A stretch of 64,000 nt of DNA, taken from assembly GCF_000261685.1 (NCBI RefSeq), contig NZ_AJQE01000141.1, positions 1 through 64,000 on the forward strand, given 5' to 3'. The notes under the pieces were generated by a model. It saw only the letters and a list, made by a program, of their open reading frames with translations. It did not search any database and had not been told where the DNA came from. How positions within the stretch are numbered: position 1 is the first letter of the stretch; each line of letters starts with the position of its first letter. Made by a program: the position numbers and the translations under genes. Of this stretch, positions 1 to 9,422 are shown in pieces. Origin of the DNA: Bradyrhizobium genomosp. I (2014). GTDB taxonomy: Bacteria; Pseudomonadota; Alphaproteobacteria; Rhizobiales; Xanthobacteraceae.

Positions 1-1207
1 GACGGCCTATCGTTCCGGGCGGCACGTCGCGCCCCTCATCATCGACGATCTTGGCCTCATAGCCCGGCACGGGCTTGCCGGTGGCGCCGGGGCGGATGTC
101 GTCCTCGGTCGCACTGATGAAGATGTGGAGCAGTTCGGTCGAACCGATGCCGTCCATCAGCTTGATTCCGGTCGCCTTGAGCCAGGCATCGAATGTCGGC
201 TTGGGCAGCGTCTCGCCGGCCGAGACGCATTTGCGAAGCGAGGAGATGTCGCGGCCCGAAAGCTTGCCGAGCATGGCGCGGTACGCGGTCGGCGCCGTGA
301 AGCAGACCGTGGTCTTGTATTGCTCGATCGCCAACAGCAGGTCGTCAGGCGTCGTCTTCTCCAGCACGACGAAGGAGGCGCCGATATGCATCGGAAACAG
401 CACTCCGCCGAAGCCGAACGTGAACGCGAGCGGCGCCGAGCCGATGAAGCGATCGTTCTGCTCGGCCCGCAGGATGTTGCGCGCGTAACCGTCGCAGACC
501 GCGAGCATGTCGCGGTGGAAATGCATGGTGCCCTTGGGATCGCCTGTCGTGCCCGAGGTGAAAGCGATCAGGCAGATGTCGTCGGACGCGGTATCGACAG
601 CCCTGAACTCAGGACTGGCATCCGCGATCAGCGCCTCGAGCGAATCGGCGGCGCCATTGCCCCAATAGACGACGCGCTCGAGACCGGGCGCTGCGGCCCT
701 CGCCTTCTCCATCTCCTCGGAGAGTTTTCCATCGCACAGTGCCAGCGTGATCGCCGCTTTCTGGATCGGATAGGACAGCTCCTTGGCGCGAAGCAGCGGC
801 ATCGTCGCCACGACGATGCCGCCAGCCTTGATCACTGCGAGATAGGTCGCAACCATCATGGGATTGTTGGCAGAGCGCAGCAGCACGCGGCCGCCGGGGA
901 CGAGACCAAGCTTGCCGACCAGCACGTTGGCGATGCGGTTCACGAGCGCCTGCAACTCGCGATAGGTGTAGCTGATGGCAGGGCTGATGACACAGGGTGC
1001 CTCGCCATGACCCTGCTCGACCCACCGATCGAGGAAATAGCTGACGCAGTTCAGCCGCGGGGCGTAGTGCAGCTCCGGCCGCGTGAAAACGAATTCGGGC
1101 CAGAGCTCGCGCGGCGGCAGATGCTGCCGCGCGAACGTATCGATATGGGCCGTCGCGGCGTTGCCGTCATGCGAGCCCGTCACTTGAACCTTGGCGGCGT
1201 TGGCCAT
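1..1207 (-). CDS. Benzoate/2-aminobenzoate-type CoA ligase (3' end outside window)
   Basis: ATP-dependent acyl-CoA synthetase of the ANL superfamily that would activate an aromatic carboxylate to its CoA thioester in the cytoplasm. About 402 residues from the N-terminus are visible. The AMP-binding P-loop reads FTSGTTGDPKGT, and a later DGIGSTELLHIF motif fits the benzoate/2-aminobenzoate-CoA ligase branch. The C-terminal lid domain lies beyond base 1. The start ATG at 1207 is preceded by AGGAGCG. The nearby fused monooxygenase/reductase (5221-7572) acts on 2-aminobenzoyl-CoA-type substrates in its family, so 2-aminobenzoate is the best substrate guess and salicylate or benzoate are alternatives. 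A MarR-type operator lies 51 bases upstream of the start. Confidence 0.85.
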   Translation of the reverse strand, partial: MANAAKVQVTGSHDGNAATAHIDTFARQHLPPRELWPEFVFTRPELHYAPRLNCVSYFLDRWVEQGHGEAPCVISPAISYTYRELQALVNRIANVLVGKLGLVPGGRVLLRSANNPMMVATYLAVIKAGGIVVATMPLLRAKELSYPIQKAAITLALCDGKLSEEMEKARAAAPGLERVVYWGNGAADSLEALIADASPEFRAVDTASDDICLIAFTSGTTGDPKGTMHFHRDMLAVCDGYARNILRAEQNDRFIGSAPLAFTFGFGGVLFPMHIGASFVVLEKTTPDDLLLAIEQYKTTVCFTAPTAYRAMLGKLSGRDISSLRKCVSAGETLPKPTFDAWLKATGIKLMDGIGSTELLHIFISATEDDIRPGATGKPVPGYEAKIVDDEGRDVPPGTIGR

Positions 1208-1258
1208 CGCACGCTCCTTTCAGCATGGATTGCACCCGGCAGCACGATCTGGAAAACA

Positions 1259-1272
1259 TTTTAGGCTTAAAA
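1259..1272. promoter_or_regulatory. Predicted MarR operator 1 (CoA ligase promoter)
   Basis: TTTTAGGCTTAAAA, a near-palindrome that is the exact reverse complement of the site at 7608-7621. It lies 51 bases upstream of the ligase start. The AT-rich site stands out in GC-rich surroundings and recurs before every transcription unit of this locus. Confidence 0.7.
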
Positions 1273-1355
1273 CAATTTGGCGCAATAGCGGATTTTGGGC
1301 ATGCCGTGCTTTTTCCTGCGGCAAAGGGGATTTGCGGCCTGCTCGGCCGACCTGC

Positions 1356-1886
1356 TTATGGCCGGCGGCGCGCGGCCGACTTCTGCGCCGACGCCTTGGT
1401 CTTGGCCAGCAGCCGCATCAATTCGCGCACGTCCTTCGGCGTCAGATCGGCGAAGAGATCGGCGATCCAGGTTTCGTGCTCCGCAGCCATCCTGCGAAAC
1501 TCGGCCCGCCCGAGCTTCGTGAGGCGGATCACCTGGACGCGGCGGTCCGTCTCCGACGTTCGCCGGTCGAGATGACCGGAGTCCACCAGCCGCTCCACGA
1601 GGCCGGTCACATTGCCGTTCGACACCATCATGCGCTTGGAGACGTCGGACAGCGTCATGCCATCGGGCGCCTTGTCGAGCTGCGCCATCAGATCGAAGCG
1701 CGGCAGCGTGACGTCGAACCGCTGCCGCAGCCGGCCGCGCACCTCGCCCTCGATCAACGTCGTGCAGGTCAGGAGCCGCAGCCACAACCGAAGCTCTTCG
1801 GCGTGGTCCTCCGGCGTTTCGACGGCCTTGGTCTCGGAATCGAGCATATTGATGCAGTCACTCACGGCCGGCATTGGCGCCCGCAC
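1356..1886 (-). CDS. MarR-family transcriptional regulator
   Basis: Winged-helix regulator of 176 residues, a typical MarR length. The central part (LPRFDLMAQLDKAPDGMTL, then SKRMMVSNGNVTGLVERL as recognition region, then RRTSETDRRVQVIRLT as wing) carries the signature of the family. Rhizobial relatives such as BadR and CouR control aromatic CoA pathways and respond to CoA thioesters. A matching operator overlaps its own upstream region (1900-1913), so autoregulation is likely. The start is uncertain: GTG at 1886 has GGGGA close by, and ATG at 1874 or 1847 are alternatives. It is most likely the local repressor of the catabolic genes on both sides, because the same palindrome precedes all of them. 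Confidence 0.9.
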   Translation of the reverse strand: MRAPMPAVSDCINMLDSETKAVETPEDHAEELRLWLRLLTCTTLIEGEVRGRLRQRFDVTLPRFDLMAQLDKAPDGMTLSDVSKRMMVSNGNVTGLVERLVDSGHLDRRTSETDRRVQVIRLTKLGRAEFRRMAAEHETWIADLFADLTPKDVRELMRLLAKTKASAQKSAARRRP

Positions 1887-1899
1887 GGATTCCCCAACG

Positions 1900-1913
1900 T
1901 TTTGAGCTTCAAA
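1900..1913. promoter_or_regulatory. Predicted MarR operator 2 (marR promoter)
   Basis: TTTTGAGCTTCAAA, a variant of the locus palindrome, 13 bases upstream of the marR start. Its position fits autorepression. Confidence 0.65.
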
Positions 1914-1969
1914 TAAATCGGAGCCGGCTGCAAGTCCAAAGCTGCAACAATCGACCGCACGTGAATTTC

Positions 1970-1983
1970 TTTAGGCTTCAAAT
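1970..1983. promoter_or_regulatory. Predicted MarR operator 3 (binding-protein promoter)
   Basis: TTTAGGCTTCAAAT followed by AATTGGCGCG. The same downstream context (AATTTGGCGC) follows operator 1. It serves the rightward unit starting with the periplasmic binding protein. Confidence 0.65.
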
Positions 1984-2124
1984 AATTGGCGCGCCGCTTG
2001 CATGCGCGCTACCCGCTTGGATGGCGACGCCTTGAGCTTGCTTGCCGCGGCAGCCGTCATCGGCATAAGCTTGGATTGGAGTACGCGGCTTGCAGCGCTC
2101 GCCGATAGTCACGAGGGACAGATC

Positions 2125-3300
2125 ATGAAGATGCAAATGACCTTGGCCGCAGCCACCGTGCTGCTTGGCACCGCGATGACCCCTGCCCTCGCCCAGGAGA
2201 AGATCAAGCTGGGCGTGATCGTGACCCTGTCGGGGCCCGCGGCCGCGCTCGGCCAACAGGTTCGCGACGGCTTTGCACTTGCGGTCAAGGATCTCGGCAG
2301 CAAGATGGGCGGCCGCGATGTCGAGGTCGTCGTGGTCGACGACGAGCTCAAGCCGGACGCGGCGGTGACCAAGGTCAAGGGTCTTCTGGAGCGCGAGAAG
2401 GTCGACTTCGTGGTCGGGCCAATCTTCTCCAACATTCTCCAGGCGATCCATCGGCCCGTCACGGAATCAAAAGTGTTCCTGATCAGCCCCAATGCCGGCC
2501 CGTCGACATTCGCCGGCAAAGACTGCAATCCGTTCTTCTTTGTGACGTCGTATCAGAACGATCAGGTGCACGAGATCCTCGGCAAGGTCGCGCAGGATCG
2601 CGGCTACAAGCGCATGTACCTGATGGTGCCGAACTATCAGGCCGGCAAGGATTCGGCGGCGGGATTCAAGCTCGACTACAAGGGCGAGATTGTCGAGGAA
2701 TCCTACATGCCGCTGAACACGCTGGACTTCCAGCCCGAGTTGTCCAAGATTTCCTCGCAGAAGCCCGATGCGCTGTTCACGTTCATGCCCGGCGGCCTCG
2801 GCGTCAATCTCGTCAAGCAGTACCGGCAAGCAGGCCTCGCCGACACCATTCCGGTGCTCTCGGCCTTCACGGTCGATGAGTCGACCTTACCGGCGCAGCA
2901 GGATGCGGCCGTCGGCATGTTCGGCGGCGCGAACTGGGCGCCCAATCTCGACAATCCCCAGAACAAGAAGTTCGTCGCAGCCTATGAAGCCGCCTACAAC
3001 ATCGTGCCCGGCACCTATGCTTTCCAGGCGTACGACGCCGCGATGCTGATCGACAGTGCCGTCAAGGCCGTGAAGGGCGACCTCTCGAACAAGGATGCTG
3101 TACGAGCTGCGCTGAAGAAGGCGGATTTCACCTCGCTTCGTGGTGCCTTCAAGTTCAACACCAACGGCTATCCGATCCAGGATTTTTACCTGACCAAGGT
3201 CGCCAAGCGTCCGGACGGCAAGTTCCAGACCGAGATCGTGCAGAAGGTGTTCGAGAACTACGGCGACCGCTATGCCAAGGACTGCAAGGCGGCGAACTAA
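2125..3300 (+). CDS. Branched-chain amino acid-type ABC substrate-binding protein
   Basis: Periplasmic type I binding protein (Peripla_BP_6 family, 391 residues). The N-terminus MKMQMTLAAATVLLGTAM is a signal peptide, with cleavage predicted after ALAQ. The mature start EKIKLGVIVTLSGPAA is typical of the LivK-like family, whose members include aromatic-acid binding proteins in rhizobia. Start ATG at 2125 is favoured by GAGGGA six bases upstream; a longer frame from 2002 would bury the signal peptide. No permease or ATPase genes are adjacent, so it is an orphan receptor or pairs with a transporter elsewhere. Under the predicted MarR operator 3, it probably binds the aromatic substrate of the locus. 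Confidence 0.9.
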   Translation: MKMQMTLAAATVLLGTAMTPALAQEKIKLGVIVTLSGPAAALGQQVRDGFALAVKDLGSKMGGRDVEVVVVDDELKPDAAVTKVKGLLEREKVDFVVGPIFSNILQAIHRPVTESKVFLISPNAGPSTFAGKDCNPFFFVTSYQNDQVHEILGKVAQDRGYKRMYLMVPNYQAGKDSAAGFKLDYKGEIVEESYMPLNTLDFQPELSKISSQKPDALFTFMPGGLGVNLVKQYRQAGLADTIPVLSAFTVDESTLPAQQDAAVGMFGGANWAPNLDNPQNKKFVAAYEAAYNIVPGTYAFQAYDAAMLIDSAVKAVKGDLSNKDAVRAALKKADFTSLRGAFKFNTNGYPIQDFYLTKVAKRPDGKFQTEIVQKVFENYGDRYAKDCKAAN

Positions 3301-3428
3301 AGCGCGATGCGATTAGGATGAATCGTCATCGCGCTTCAAGTTGTTGTTTAAGCATGATCTCCGCGCAAACGCGTTCCGCGTTTGTCGCGAGGGAAAACCG
3401 CTGCGCACTTTTCCGGATCATGCTTTAA
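3301..3428. repeat. Rhizobial intergenic palindromic element
   Basis: A compound palindrome directly after the binding-protein stop codon. The first hairpin has arms AGCGCGATG and CATCGCGCT. A larger hairpin follows, with arms TTTAAGCATGATC and GATCATGCTTTAAA enclosing an inner GCAAACGCG / CGCGTTTG stem. Closely similar sequences are abundant between genes in Bradyrhizobium (known from general experience, not searched here). It may attenuate or process the transcript between binding protein and cupin. Confidence 0.75.
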
Positions 3429-3453
3429 AGGGCGCGTATCGCGGAGGATTGCA

Positions 3454-3909
3454 ATGAAGAGCGAAATCACCGGCATCACCCGGGCCAATGAAGGCATCCA
3501 GGGCATCTCCTGGAACATCCTCGGCCAGACCTATGTGCCGAAGAGCTACGCCGAACACAGCTTCTCCTGGCATGCGACACTGCCGCCGGGCACGTTCGTG
3601 CCGCCGCACATTCATCCCGACCAGGATGAGTATCTCTACATGCTGGAGGGCAAGCTCGATTTCATGCTCGGCAACTCGGAGGCGCAGGCAACCGCCGGCG
3701 ACCTGATCCGGCTCGGCATGGGCGTGCCCCACGGCATCTTCAACAAGTCGGATCAGACCGCGAAGGTGCTGTTCTGGGTCTCGCCGAGCCGCAAGCTGTT
3801 CGACCTGTTCTGGGGCCTTCACAACATGAAGGAGCAGAAACCCGAGGACGTGGTGGCGATGGCCGCCGAGTTCAACATCCACTTCCTGCCGCCGCCTCCC
3901 GGCGGCTAG
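3454..3909 (+). CDS. Cupin-domain protein
   Basis: Single-domain cupin of 151 residues. Motif 1 (HIHPDQDEYLYMLEGKLDF) supplies two His and a Glu, and motif 2 (GDLIRLGMGVPHGIFN) supplies the last His, so a full metal site is present. GGAGGATTGCA precedes ATG 3454. Small cupins of this kind may be dioxygenases, isomerases or ligand sensors. Its position between the binding protein and the convergent flavin hydroxylase suggests a role in the same aromatic pathway, but the reaction cannot be named. Confidence 0.85.
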   Translation: MKSEITGITRANEGIQGISWNILGQTYVPKSYAEHSFSWHATLPPGTFVPPHIHPDQDEYLYMLEGKLDFMLGNSEAQATAGDLIRLGMGVPHGIFNKSDQTAKVLFWVSPSRKLFDLFWGLHNMKEQKPEDVVAMAAEFNIHFLPPPPGG

Positions 3910-3918
3910 CAGCGTATC

Positions 3919-5169
3919 TTAAGCGCGCACCGCGGCAAGGCCTGGCACTGCGGCGAAGCCGGCCTTGGTGGCGTAGCCGCGCACGATTGCCTCGCGCTGG
4001 GAATAGCTCAGGACGTTGTCGACATTGTCGAAGCCGTCGGGCGCGAGCTGCTCGACGGCGTCGATGACGCCCTCGGGGCCGCCGCGCCGGTTGGAGCGGA
4101 CAATGTCCGCCGTCATCGGCAGGCGCTTCCTCTCGTATTCGAGCAGCGCCTGGCGCGGATGCTCGGCACGCACCAGCGCATCCGCAAGGCAGCGCGCGTC
4201 GAGGATCGCCTGCGAGGCGCCGTTCGATCCCACCGGATACATGGGATGCGCGGCATCACCGAGCAGCGTGACGCGCCCGGACGACCAATACGGCAACGGA
4301 TCGCGGTCGCAGGTCGGATATTCGTAGAATTCGGGCGTCGCCGAGATCAGGCTCTTCACGTCGATATAGGGCACCGAGAAACGTGCGACATGCGGCATCA
4401 GCTCTTCGCGCCGGCCCGGCCGCGACCAGTCCTCCTTCCGCGGCGGCGGAGCGTTACCCTCGCCGACCTTCACCAGCACGGCCCAATTGGTGAGGCGGCT
4501 CGCCGGGCTTGATCCCTCCGCGATCGGATAGATCACCACCTTGGCATTGAGTCCGCCGGCCACGATCATCGATTTGCCGGTGAGGAACAACGGCCAGTCG
4601 CGCGCACCACGCCACAGCATCAGGCCGTTCCAGCATGGCGGCCCCTCGTCCGGAAACAGCGTCTCTCGGACGCGCGAATGGATGCCGTCGGCGCCGATCA
4701 GGATGTCGCCGCGCGCGGTGTGGACATGCGCGCCGGCACGATCGAAGAAGTAAGCGGTAACGCCGCCCTCGTCCTGCGTGAACGCACCAAGCCTGCAGCC
4801 GGTGTGAATTGCTTCCTGCCCGAGCCGCTCCTCGACCGCACGATGGATGACGCCCTGAAGACGGCCACGATGGATCGAGAATTGCGGCACGTCGTGGCCG
4901 GCGTCGATGCCCCGGGCTTCGCGCCAGACCTCCTGGCCGTGGCGGTTGAGGTAATAGAGCTGGTCGGTGCGGATCGCGACCTCGTCGAGCTTCTGGAGCA
5001 GGCCGAGCCCTGCAAGCTCGCGCATGGCGTGCGGCAGGGTGTTGATGCCGACCCCAAGCTCGCGAATCGTGTCGGCCTGTTCGTAAATCTCGCAATCCAG
5101 ACCGCGCGAGCGGAACATCAATGCCGTCGTGAGACCACCGATACCGCCACCGACGATAATCGCTTTCAT
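3919..5169 (-). CDS. FAD-dependent aromatic hydroxylase (salicylate hydroxylase/PhzS-like)
   Basis: Group A flavoprotein monooxygenase, 416 residues. The N-terminal dinucleotide fold is MKAIIVGGGIGGLTTALMF with an acidic residue in CEIYEQA. The middle DG motif is GADGIHSRVRE, and the GD motif is GDAAHPMYPVGSNGASQAI. These features fit NAD(P)H-dependent ring hydroxylases related to salicylate hydroxylase and PhzS-like enzymes. It lies 51 bases downstream of the fused monooxygenase/reductase and is probably co-transcribed with it. It may hydroxylate a side substrate or a free aromatic acid of the pathway. Confidence 0.88.
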   Translation of the reverse strand: MKAIIVGGGIGGLTTALMFRSRGLDCEIYEQADTIRELGVGINTLPHAMRELAGLGLLQKLDEVAIRTDQLYYLNRHGQEVWREARGIDAGHDVPQFSIHRGRLQGVIHRAVEERLGQEAIHTGCRLGAFTQDEGGVTAYFFDRAGAHVHTARGDILIGADGIHSRVRETLFPDEGPPCWNGLMLWRGARDWPLFLTGKSMIVAGGLNAKVVIYPIAEGSSPASRLTNWAVLVKVGEGNAPPPRKEDWSRPGRREELMPHVARFSVPYIDVKSLISATPEFYEYPTCDRDPLPYWSSGRVTLLGDAAHPMYPVGSNGASQAILDARCLADALVRAEHPRQALLEYERKRLPMTADIVRSNRRGGPEGVIDAVEQLAPDGFDNVDNVLSYSQREAIVRGYATKAGFAAVPGLAAVRA

Positions 5170-5220
5170 CGCCCTTACTCCACTCGAAACACAGGCAATG
5201 GGTTAACGTCGCACGGGCGG

Positions 5221-7572
5221 TCACTCCGCTGCAAGCGGCTTTGTCGCCTCCGCCTTGAGCTCGGCCCGCGTCTTCGGCTTAGCCTTAATTCTCAGCTCCT
5301 CGAGATCCTGCCGGTCGCGCACGCTGTTGCGGAAAATCTGATCTTTTCCGGGCAGATATTGCGGCGGGCAGAACGCGTCGTTTGCCCCGTACCAGGCGGC
5401 CGCCTTCATGGTGAAGAACGGGTCGACCAGATGCGGACGGCCGAGCGCGACGAGATCCGCCCGGCCGGCGGCCAAAATGGTATTGGCCTGATCCGCCGTC
5501 GTGATGTTGCCGACACACATGGTGGCCACGCGCGCCTCGTTGCGAACCTGGTCCGAAAATGGCGTCTGGAACATACGCCCGTACACCGGCAGCGTATCGC
5601 GCACGGTCTGCCCCGTCGAGACGTCGACGAGATCGACACCCGCTTCGGCGAAGGCGCGCGCGACGGCGACAGCGTCGTCGCCGGTGATGCCACCCTCCGC
5701 CCAGTCGGTTGCGGAAATACGCACCGACATCGGCTTGTGCGACGGCCACACCGCACGTAGCGCCTCGAAGATCTCGAGCGGGAATCGCAGCCGGTTGGCG
5801 AGCGTCCCCCCATACTCATCCGTGCGGGTATTGGTCAGCGGGGAGATGAAGCTGGCGAGCAGATAGCCGTGAGCACAGTGCAATTCGAGCATGTCGAAAC
5901 CGCAGCGCTCGCCGCGCTCGGCCGCCGCGACGAAAGCATCCCTCACCGCATTCATGCCGGCGCGATCGAGCTCGCGCGGCACCTGGCTATCGGGGAAATA
6001 GGGCAGCGGCGATGCCGAAAACACCTCCCAGCCGCCCTGCTCCAGGGGACGGTCCATGCCGTCCCACATCAGCTTGGTTGCGCCCTTGCGGCCGGCGTGG
6101 CCCAATTGAAGGCAGATTTTTGCGGCCGAGTTGCCGTGGACGAAATCCACGATGCGCCGCCATGCGGCTTCCTGCTCGTCGTTCCACAGGCCAGCGCAGC
6201 CGGGCGTGATCCGGGCGTCGCGGCTGACACAGGTCATCTCGGTGAAGATCAATCCGGCGCCGCCGATCGCGCGCGAGCCGTAATGCACGAGGTGGAAGTC
6301 TGTCGGCGCACCTTCCTTCGCCGAATACATGCACATCGGCGACATCACGGCGCGGTTGGCGATCTCCATCTCACGCAGCCGGAACGGCTGGAACAGCGGC
6401 ACCATCGGCCGATCGGTGTCGACATCGAAGCCGCTGCTGCGCACCTGCCTTGCAAACGACTTCTCGACCTCCGCCACGAAATCCGGGGCGCGGAGTTTCA
6501 GATTATCATAAGTGATCGCCTTCGAGCGCGTCATGACGCCGAAGGCGAACTGCACCGGATCGAAATCCCAGAAGCGGTCGACATGCTCGAACCAGACCAG
6601 CGAGACGTCGGCGGCATGCTGCGTCTTCTCTACCTCCTCGCGGCGGCCGTGCTCATAAATTTCCAGCGCCGCCGCGATGCTGGGCGCCTTCTCCATCGCT
6701 TCGGCCAGCGCAATCGCGTCTTCCATCGCGAGCTTGGTGCCCGAGCCGATCGAGAAATGCGCGCTCGCCTTGGCGTCGCCGAGCAGGACCATGTTGTCCT
6801 TGACCCAGCGCTTGCTGCGGATCATCGGGAAATTGCGCCACATCGAGCGGTTGGTCAGCAATCGATGCTCGCCGAGGAACCAGCCGAAGATATCAGCCAT
6901 CCGTGCGGCGGACTGGGCTTCATCCAGCCCCGTCAGGCCCGCCCGCTCGAACGTCTCCGGATCGGTCTCGAAGATCCAAGTCGAATGCCCGGCTTCATAC
7001 TGATAGGCATGGGCAATGAACGGCCCCCACTCGGTCTCCTGGAAGATGAAGGTGAAGGCATCGAGCGGCCTGGTCGAGCCCATCCAGGCGAACTTGTTGG
7101 AGCGGATGTCGACCTCCGGCTGGAAATGATCGACGTATTTCTCGCGGAAGCGGCTGTTGATGCCGTCGGCGATCAGGACGAGATCGGCATCGGCGAAGCG
7201 GGATTCGTCCTCGATGTCCACCTCGAAATGGAGGACGACGCCAAGCTCGCGGGCGCGCTCCTGAAGGATCAGAAGCAGCTTTCGGCGTGAGCAGCCGCAA
7301 AAGCCGTTGCCGCCGACCCGGTGCACCGTGCCGCGGAAATGCACGGCAATGTCGTCCCAATAGGCGAATTCCTGGGTGATACGCCGGTAGCTCGGAAGAT
7401 CGTGCTTTTCGAAATTGTCCAGCGTGGCATCCGAAAATACCACGCCGAAGCCGAAAGTGTCATCGGCCCGGTTGCGCTCATACACCGTGACGTCGGCGCC
7501 CGGGCGCTGCTTCTTGAGCAGGATCGCAGCGTAGAGACCCGCAGGTCCGCCACCGATGATCGCGACTTTCAT
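5221..7572 (-). CDS. Fused flavin monooxygenase / OYE-type reductase (2-aminobenzoyl-CoA or salicylyl-CoA type)
   Basis: A 783-residue two-domain enzyme. Residues 1 to about 400 form a FAD monooxygenase ([50 protein letters not shown]). From about residue 407 an Old Yellow Enzyme FMN barrel follows ([53 protein letters not shown]). This architecture is known from 2-aminobenzoyl-CoA monooxygenase/reductase of Azoarcus evansii, which hydroxylates and then reduces the ring without oxygenolytic cleavage. The name salicylyl-CoA 5-hydroxylase/oxidoreductase is also used for such proteins. ATG at 7572 has GAGG seven bases upstream. It is the committed enzyme of the locus and has its own MarR operator. 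Confidence 0.92.
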   Translation of the reverse strand: MKVAIIGGGPAGLYAAILLKKQRPGADVTVYERNRADDTFGFGVVFSDATLDNFEKHDLPSYRRITQEFAYWDDIAVHFRGTVHRVGGNGFCGCSRRKLLLILQERARELGVVLHFEVDIEDESRFADADLVLIADGINSRFREKYVDHFQPEVDIRSNKFAWMGSTRPLDAFTFIFQETEWGPFIAHAYQYEAGHSTWIFETDPETFERAGLTGLDEAQSAARMADIFGWFLGEHRLLTNRSMWRNFPMIRSKRWVKDNMVLLGDAKASAHFSIGSGTKLAMEDAIALAEAMEKAPSIAAALEIYEHGRREEVEKTQHAADVSLVWFEHVDRFWDFDPVQFAFGVMTRSKAITYDNLKLRAPDFVAEVEKSFARQVRSSGFDVDTDRPMVPLFQPFRLREMEIANRAVMSPMCMYSAKEGAPTDFHLVHYGSRAIGGAGLIFTEMTCVSRDARITPGCAGLWNDEQEAAWRRIVDFVHGNSAAKICLQLGHAGRKGATKLMWDGMDRPLEQGGWEVFSASPLPYFPDSQVPRELDRAGMNAVRDAFVAAAERGERCGFDMLELHCAHGYLLASFISPLTNTRTDEYGGTLANRLRFPLEIFEALRAVWPSHKPMSVRISATDWAEGGITGDDAVAVARAFAEAGVDLVDVSTGQTVRDTLPVYGRMFQTPFSDQVRNEARVATMCVGNITTADQANTILAAGRADLVALGRPHLVDPFFTMKAAAWYGANDAFCPPQYLPGKDQIFRNSVRDRQDLEELRIKAKPKTRAELKAEATKPLAAE

Positions 7573-7607
7573 GGGAGCCTCGCCAATTCACCCGGCCACG
7601 AAAACTA

Positions 7608-7621
7608 TTTTAAGCCTAAAA
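7608..7621. promoter_or_regulatory. Predicted MarR operator 4 (monooxygenase/reductase promoter)
   Basis: TTTTAAGCCTAAAA, the best-formed palindrome of the set, 36 bases upstream of the fusion-enzyme ATG and downstream of the enoyl-CoA hydratase stop. This shows the monooxygenase unit has a promoter separate from the gene pair upstream. Confidence 0.7.
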
Positions 7622-7673
7622 TAATTTCGCGCAAGTCCCTGTTGCCGGTGCGGCCGCCGCCAAGGCGATCGGC

Positions 7674-8510
7674 CTAGTCGCCCCTGAAGACCGGCTTGAC
7701 CTTGTTGGCGAAAGCCTCGAAGGCGCGCTCGAAATCGGCCGTTGTCATGCACAGGGCTTGAGCCACGGCTTCCGCCTCGATCGCCTCCTCCACCGACATC
7801 GCCCATTCCATGGCCAGCATCCGCTTGGTCATGGTGTTGGCGAAGGTCGGTCCTTCAGCGACTTGCCTGGCCAGCAATTGCGCCTGGGGCAACACTTGCT
7901 CCGGCGTGACGATGCGGCTGAAGAAGCCCCAGCGCTCGCCCTCTTCCGCGGTCATGAACCGGCCGGTGTAGAGCAATTCCGAGGCGCGCGACTGCCCGAT
8001 GATCCGCGGCAGGATTGCGCAGGCGCCCATGTCGCAGCCGGCCAGCCCCACCTTGTTGAACAGGAACGCCACCTTGGCCCCGCTCGCCGCGAGGCGCATG
8101 TCCGAGGCCATGGCGACGATCGCCCCCGCCCCGGCGCAGATGCCCTGGACCGCGGCCACGATCGGCTGAGGGCACGCCCGCATCGCCTTGACGAGGTCGC
8201 CCGTCATCCGCGTGAAGGCGGTCAGCCCCTTGGTGTCCATCTTCACGAGCGGGCCGATGATCTCGAACACGTCGCCGCCCGACGAGAAATTGCCGCCGGC
8301 GCCGGTGACCACGATGGATTTGACCGCGTCGTCGAACGCGCAGGCGCGGAAGAAATCGGTCAGTTCCCGGTAGCTTTCGAACGTCAGCGGATTCTTTCGT
8401 TCAGGGCGGTTGAGCGTGACCGTCGCGACACCGTCGACCACGGCCAGCAGGAAGTGCTGCGGCGAGTAATCGGCAAGCGGGACGGTGACGGGATTGGCTG
8501 GTCTGCTCAT
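7674..8510 (-). CDS. Enoyl-CoA hydratase/isomerase family protein
   Basis: Crotonase-fold enzyme of 278 residues. The oxyanion-hole regions are [14 protein letters not shown] and [19 protein letters not shown], and [18 protein letters not shown] covers the usual active-site loop. ATG 8510 is chosen because GAGGAGATCGC precedes it; the frame stays open further upstream into the neighbouring gene. It would hydrate or open an unsaturated CoA thioester after dearomatisation of the ring. It lies 31 bases after the SDR and forms a two-gene unit with it. Confidence 0.92.
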   Translation of the reverse strand: MSRPANPVTVPLADYSPQHFLLAVVDGVATVTLNRPERKNPLTFESYRELTDFFRACAFDDAVKSIVVTGAGGNFSSGGDVFEIIGPLVKMDTKGLTAFTRMTGDLVKAMRACPQPIVAAVQGICAGAGAIVAMASDMRLAASGAKVAFLFNKVGLAGCDMGACAILPRIIGQSRASELLYTGRFMTAEEGERWGFFSRIVTPEQVLPQAQLLARQVAEGPTFANTMTKRMLAMEWAMSVEEAIEAEAVAQALCMTTADFERAFEAFANKVKPVFRGD

Positions 8511-8541
8511 GCGATCTCCTCGGTATGTTTGTTCCGCGCCG

Positions 8542-9303
8542 CTAAATCTCGCCGCCGGCGACTGCAATCGCCTGTCCGGTGATCGCACCAGCGCCCTCGC
8601 CGCACAACCAAAGCACAGCGTCCGCCACCTCTCGAGGTGTGATCAGCCGTCCCTGCGGATTATGCTTGGCGAGCTCGGCGATCGCCTGCTCGCGGCTCCG
8701 TCCCGTCTTCTTCATGATGTTTTCGATGCTGCTGGCGACCAGATCGGTATCAGTGAACCCCGGGCAAACCGCATTCACGGTCACATTGCTGCCGGCCACC
8801 TCGAGGGCAAGCGAACGAACGAGACCAACCACAGCGTGCTTCGCCGCGCTGTATGCGCTGACATAAGCATAGCCCTTGAGCCCCGCCGTCGACGCAATCA
8901 CGACGATGCGGCCATAGGGACGATCCTTCATGCCCGGCAGCACGCCGTGGATGGCATGGACCACGCCCATGAAATTGATGTCCATCATGCGAGCAAACAG
9001 AGCGCTGTCCGATTTCGCAAATGGCGCGGATTCGGCACTCCCCGCATTGGCGATCAGGAAATCGATCGGCTTTCGCGCATGGGCCTCTGCGATGGCGGCT
9101 TTCAGAGCGATCTCGTTCGAGACGTCGGCGACAGCCGCGAAGTGCGCGGCGCCTGCCTTGACCGCCTCTTCGAGGGTGGCAGCATTCCGGCCAAGTACCG
9201 TCACAGTCGCGCCGGCACCGACGAGAGCCGCCGCGATTGCACGGCCGATGCCTTTACCGCCACCGGTCACCAGCGCGTGCGGCGAGTGCGGCAATCCGGA
9301 CAT
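8542..9303 (-). CDS. Short-chain dehydrogenase/reductase (3-hydroxyacyl-CoA dehydrogenase-like)
   Basis: Classical SDR of 253 residues. The cofactor motif is [20 protein letters not shown], the NAG equivalent is LIANAGS, and the catalytic region runs from the Ser in [22 protein letters not shown] to its YxxxK. NAD(P)H-dependent oxidation of a hydroxy-CoA intermediate is the likely role. It is the first gene of a leftward pair with the enoyl-CoA hydratase, with a predicted MarR operator 41 bases upstream. Confidence 0.9.
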   Translation of the reverse strand: MSGLPHSPHALVTGGGKGIGRAIAAALVGAGATVTVLGRNAATLEEAVKAGAAHFAAVADVSNEIALKAAIAEAHARKPIDFLIANAGSAESAPFAKSDSALFARMMDINFMGVVHAIHGVLPGMKDRPYGRIVVIASTAGLKGYAYVSAYSAAKHAVVGLVRSLALEVAGSNVTVNAVCPGFTDTDLVASSIENIMKKTGRSREQAIAELAKHNPQGRLITPREVADAVLWLCGEGAGAITGQAIAVAGGEI

Positions 9304-9344
9304 GCGCTGGCTCCCTCAGATCTGCGGATCGTTCTTTCGATATA

Positions 9345-9358
9345 TTTTAACCTTCAAG
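9345..9358. promoter_or_regulatory. Predicted MarR operator 5 (SDR promoter)
   Basis: TTTTAACCTTCAAG, the weakest match of the set (arms TTTAA and TTCAA), 41 bases upstream of the SDR ATG in a divergent intergenic region. Confidence 0.5.
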
Positions 9359-9422
9359 CTTTTGCAACGAAAGCGCAGACCGACCATCGCGAGCGCGTGC
9401 ACGATACTCGGCCCGAAAATTG

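Noticed and set aside
125-1264. Long open frame on the plus strand opposite the CoA ligase
   Set aside because: Arg/His-rich translation with no family features; it is the antisense shadow of a GC-rich gene.
5869-7290. 473-codon open frame opposite the fused monooxygenase/reductase
   Set aside because: No ribosome-binding site or domain pattern; the minus-strand gene explains the region fully.
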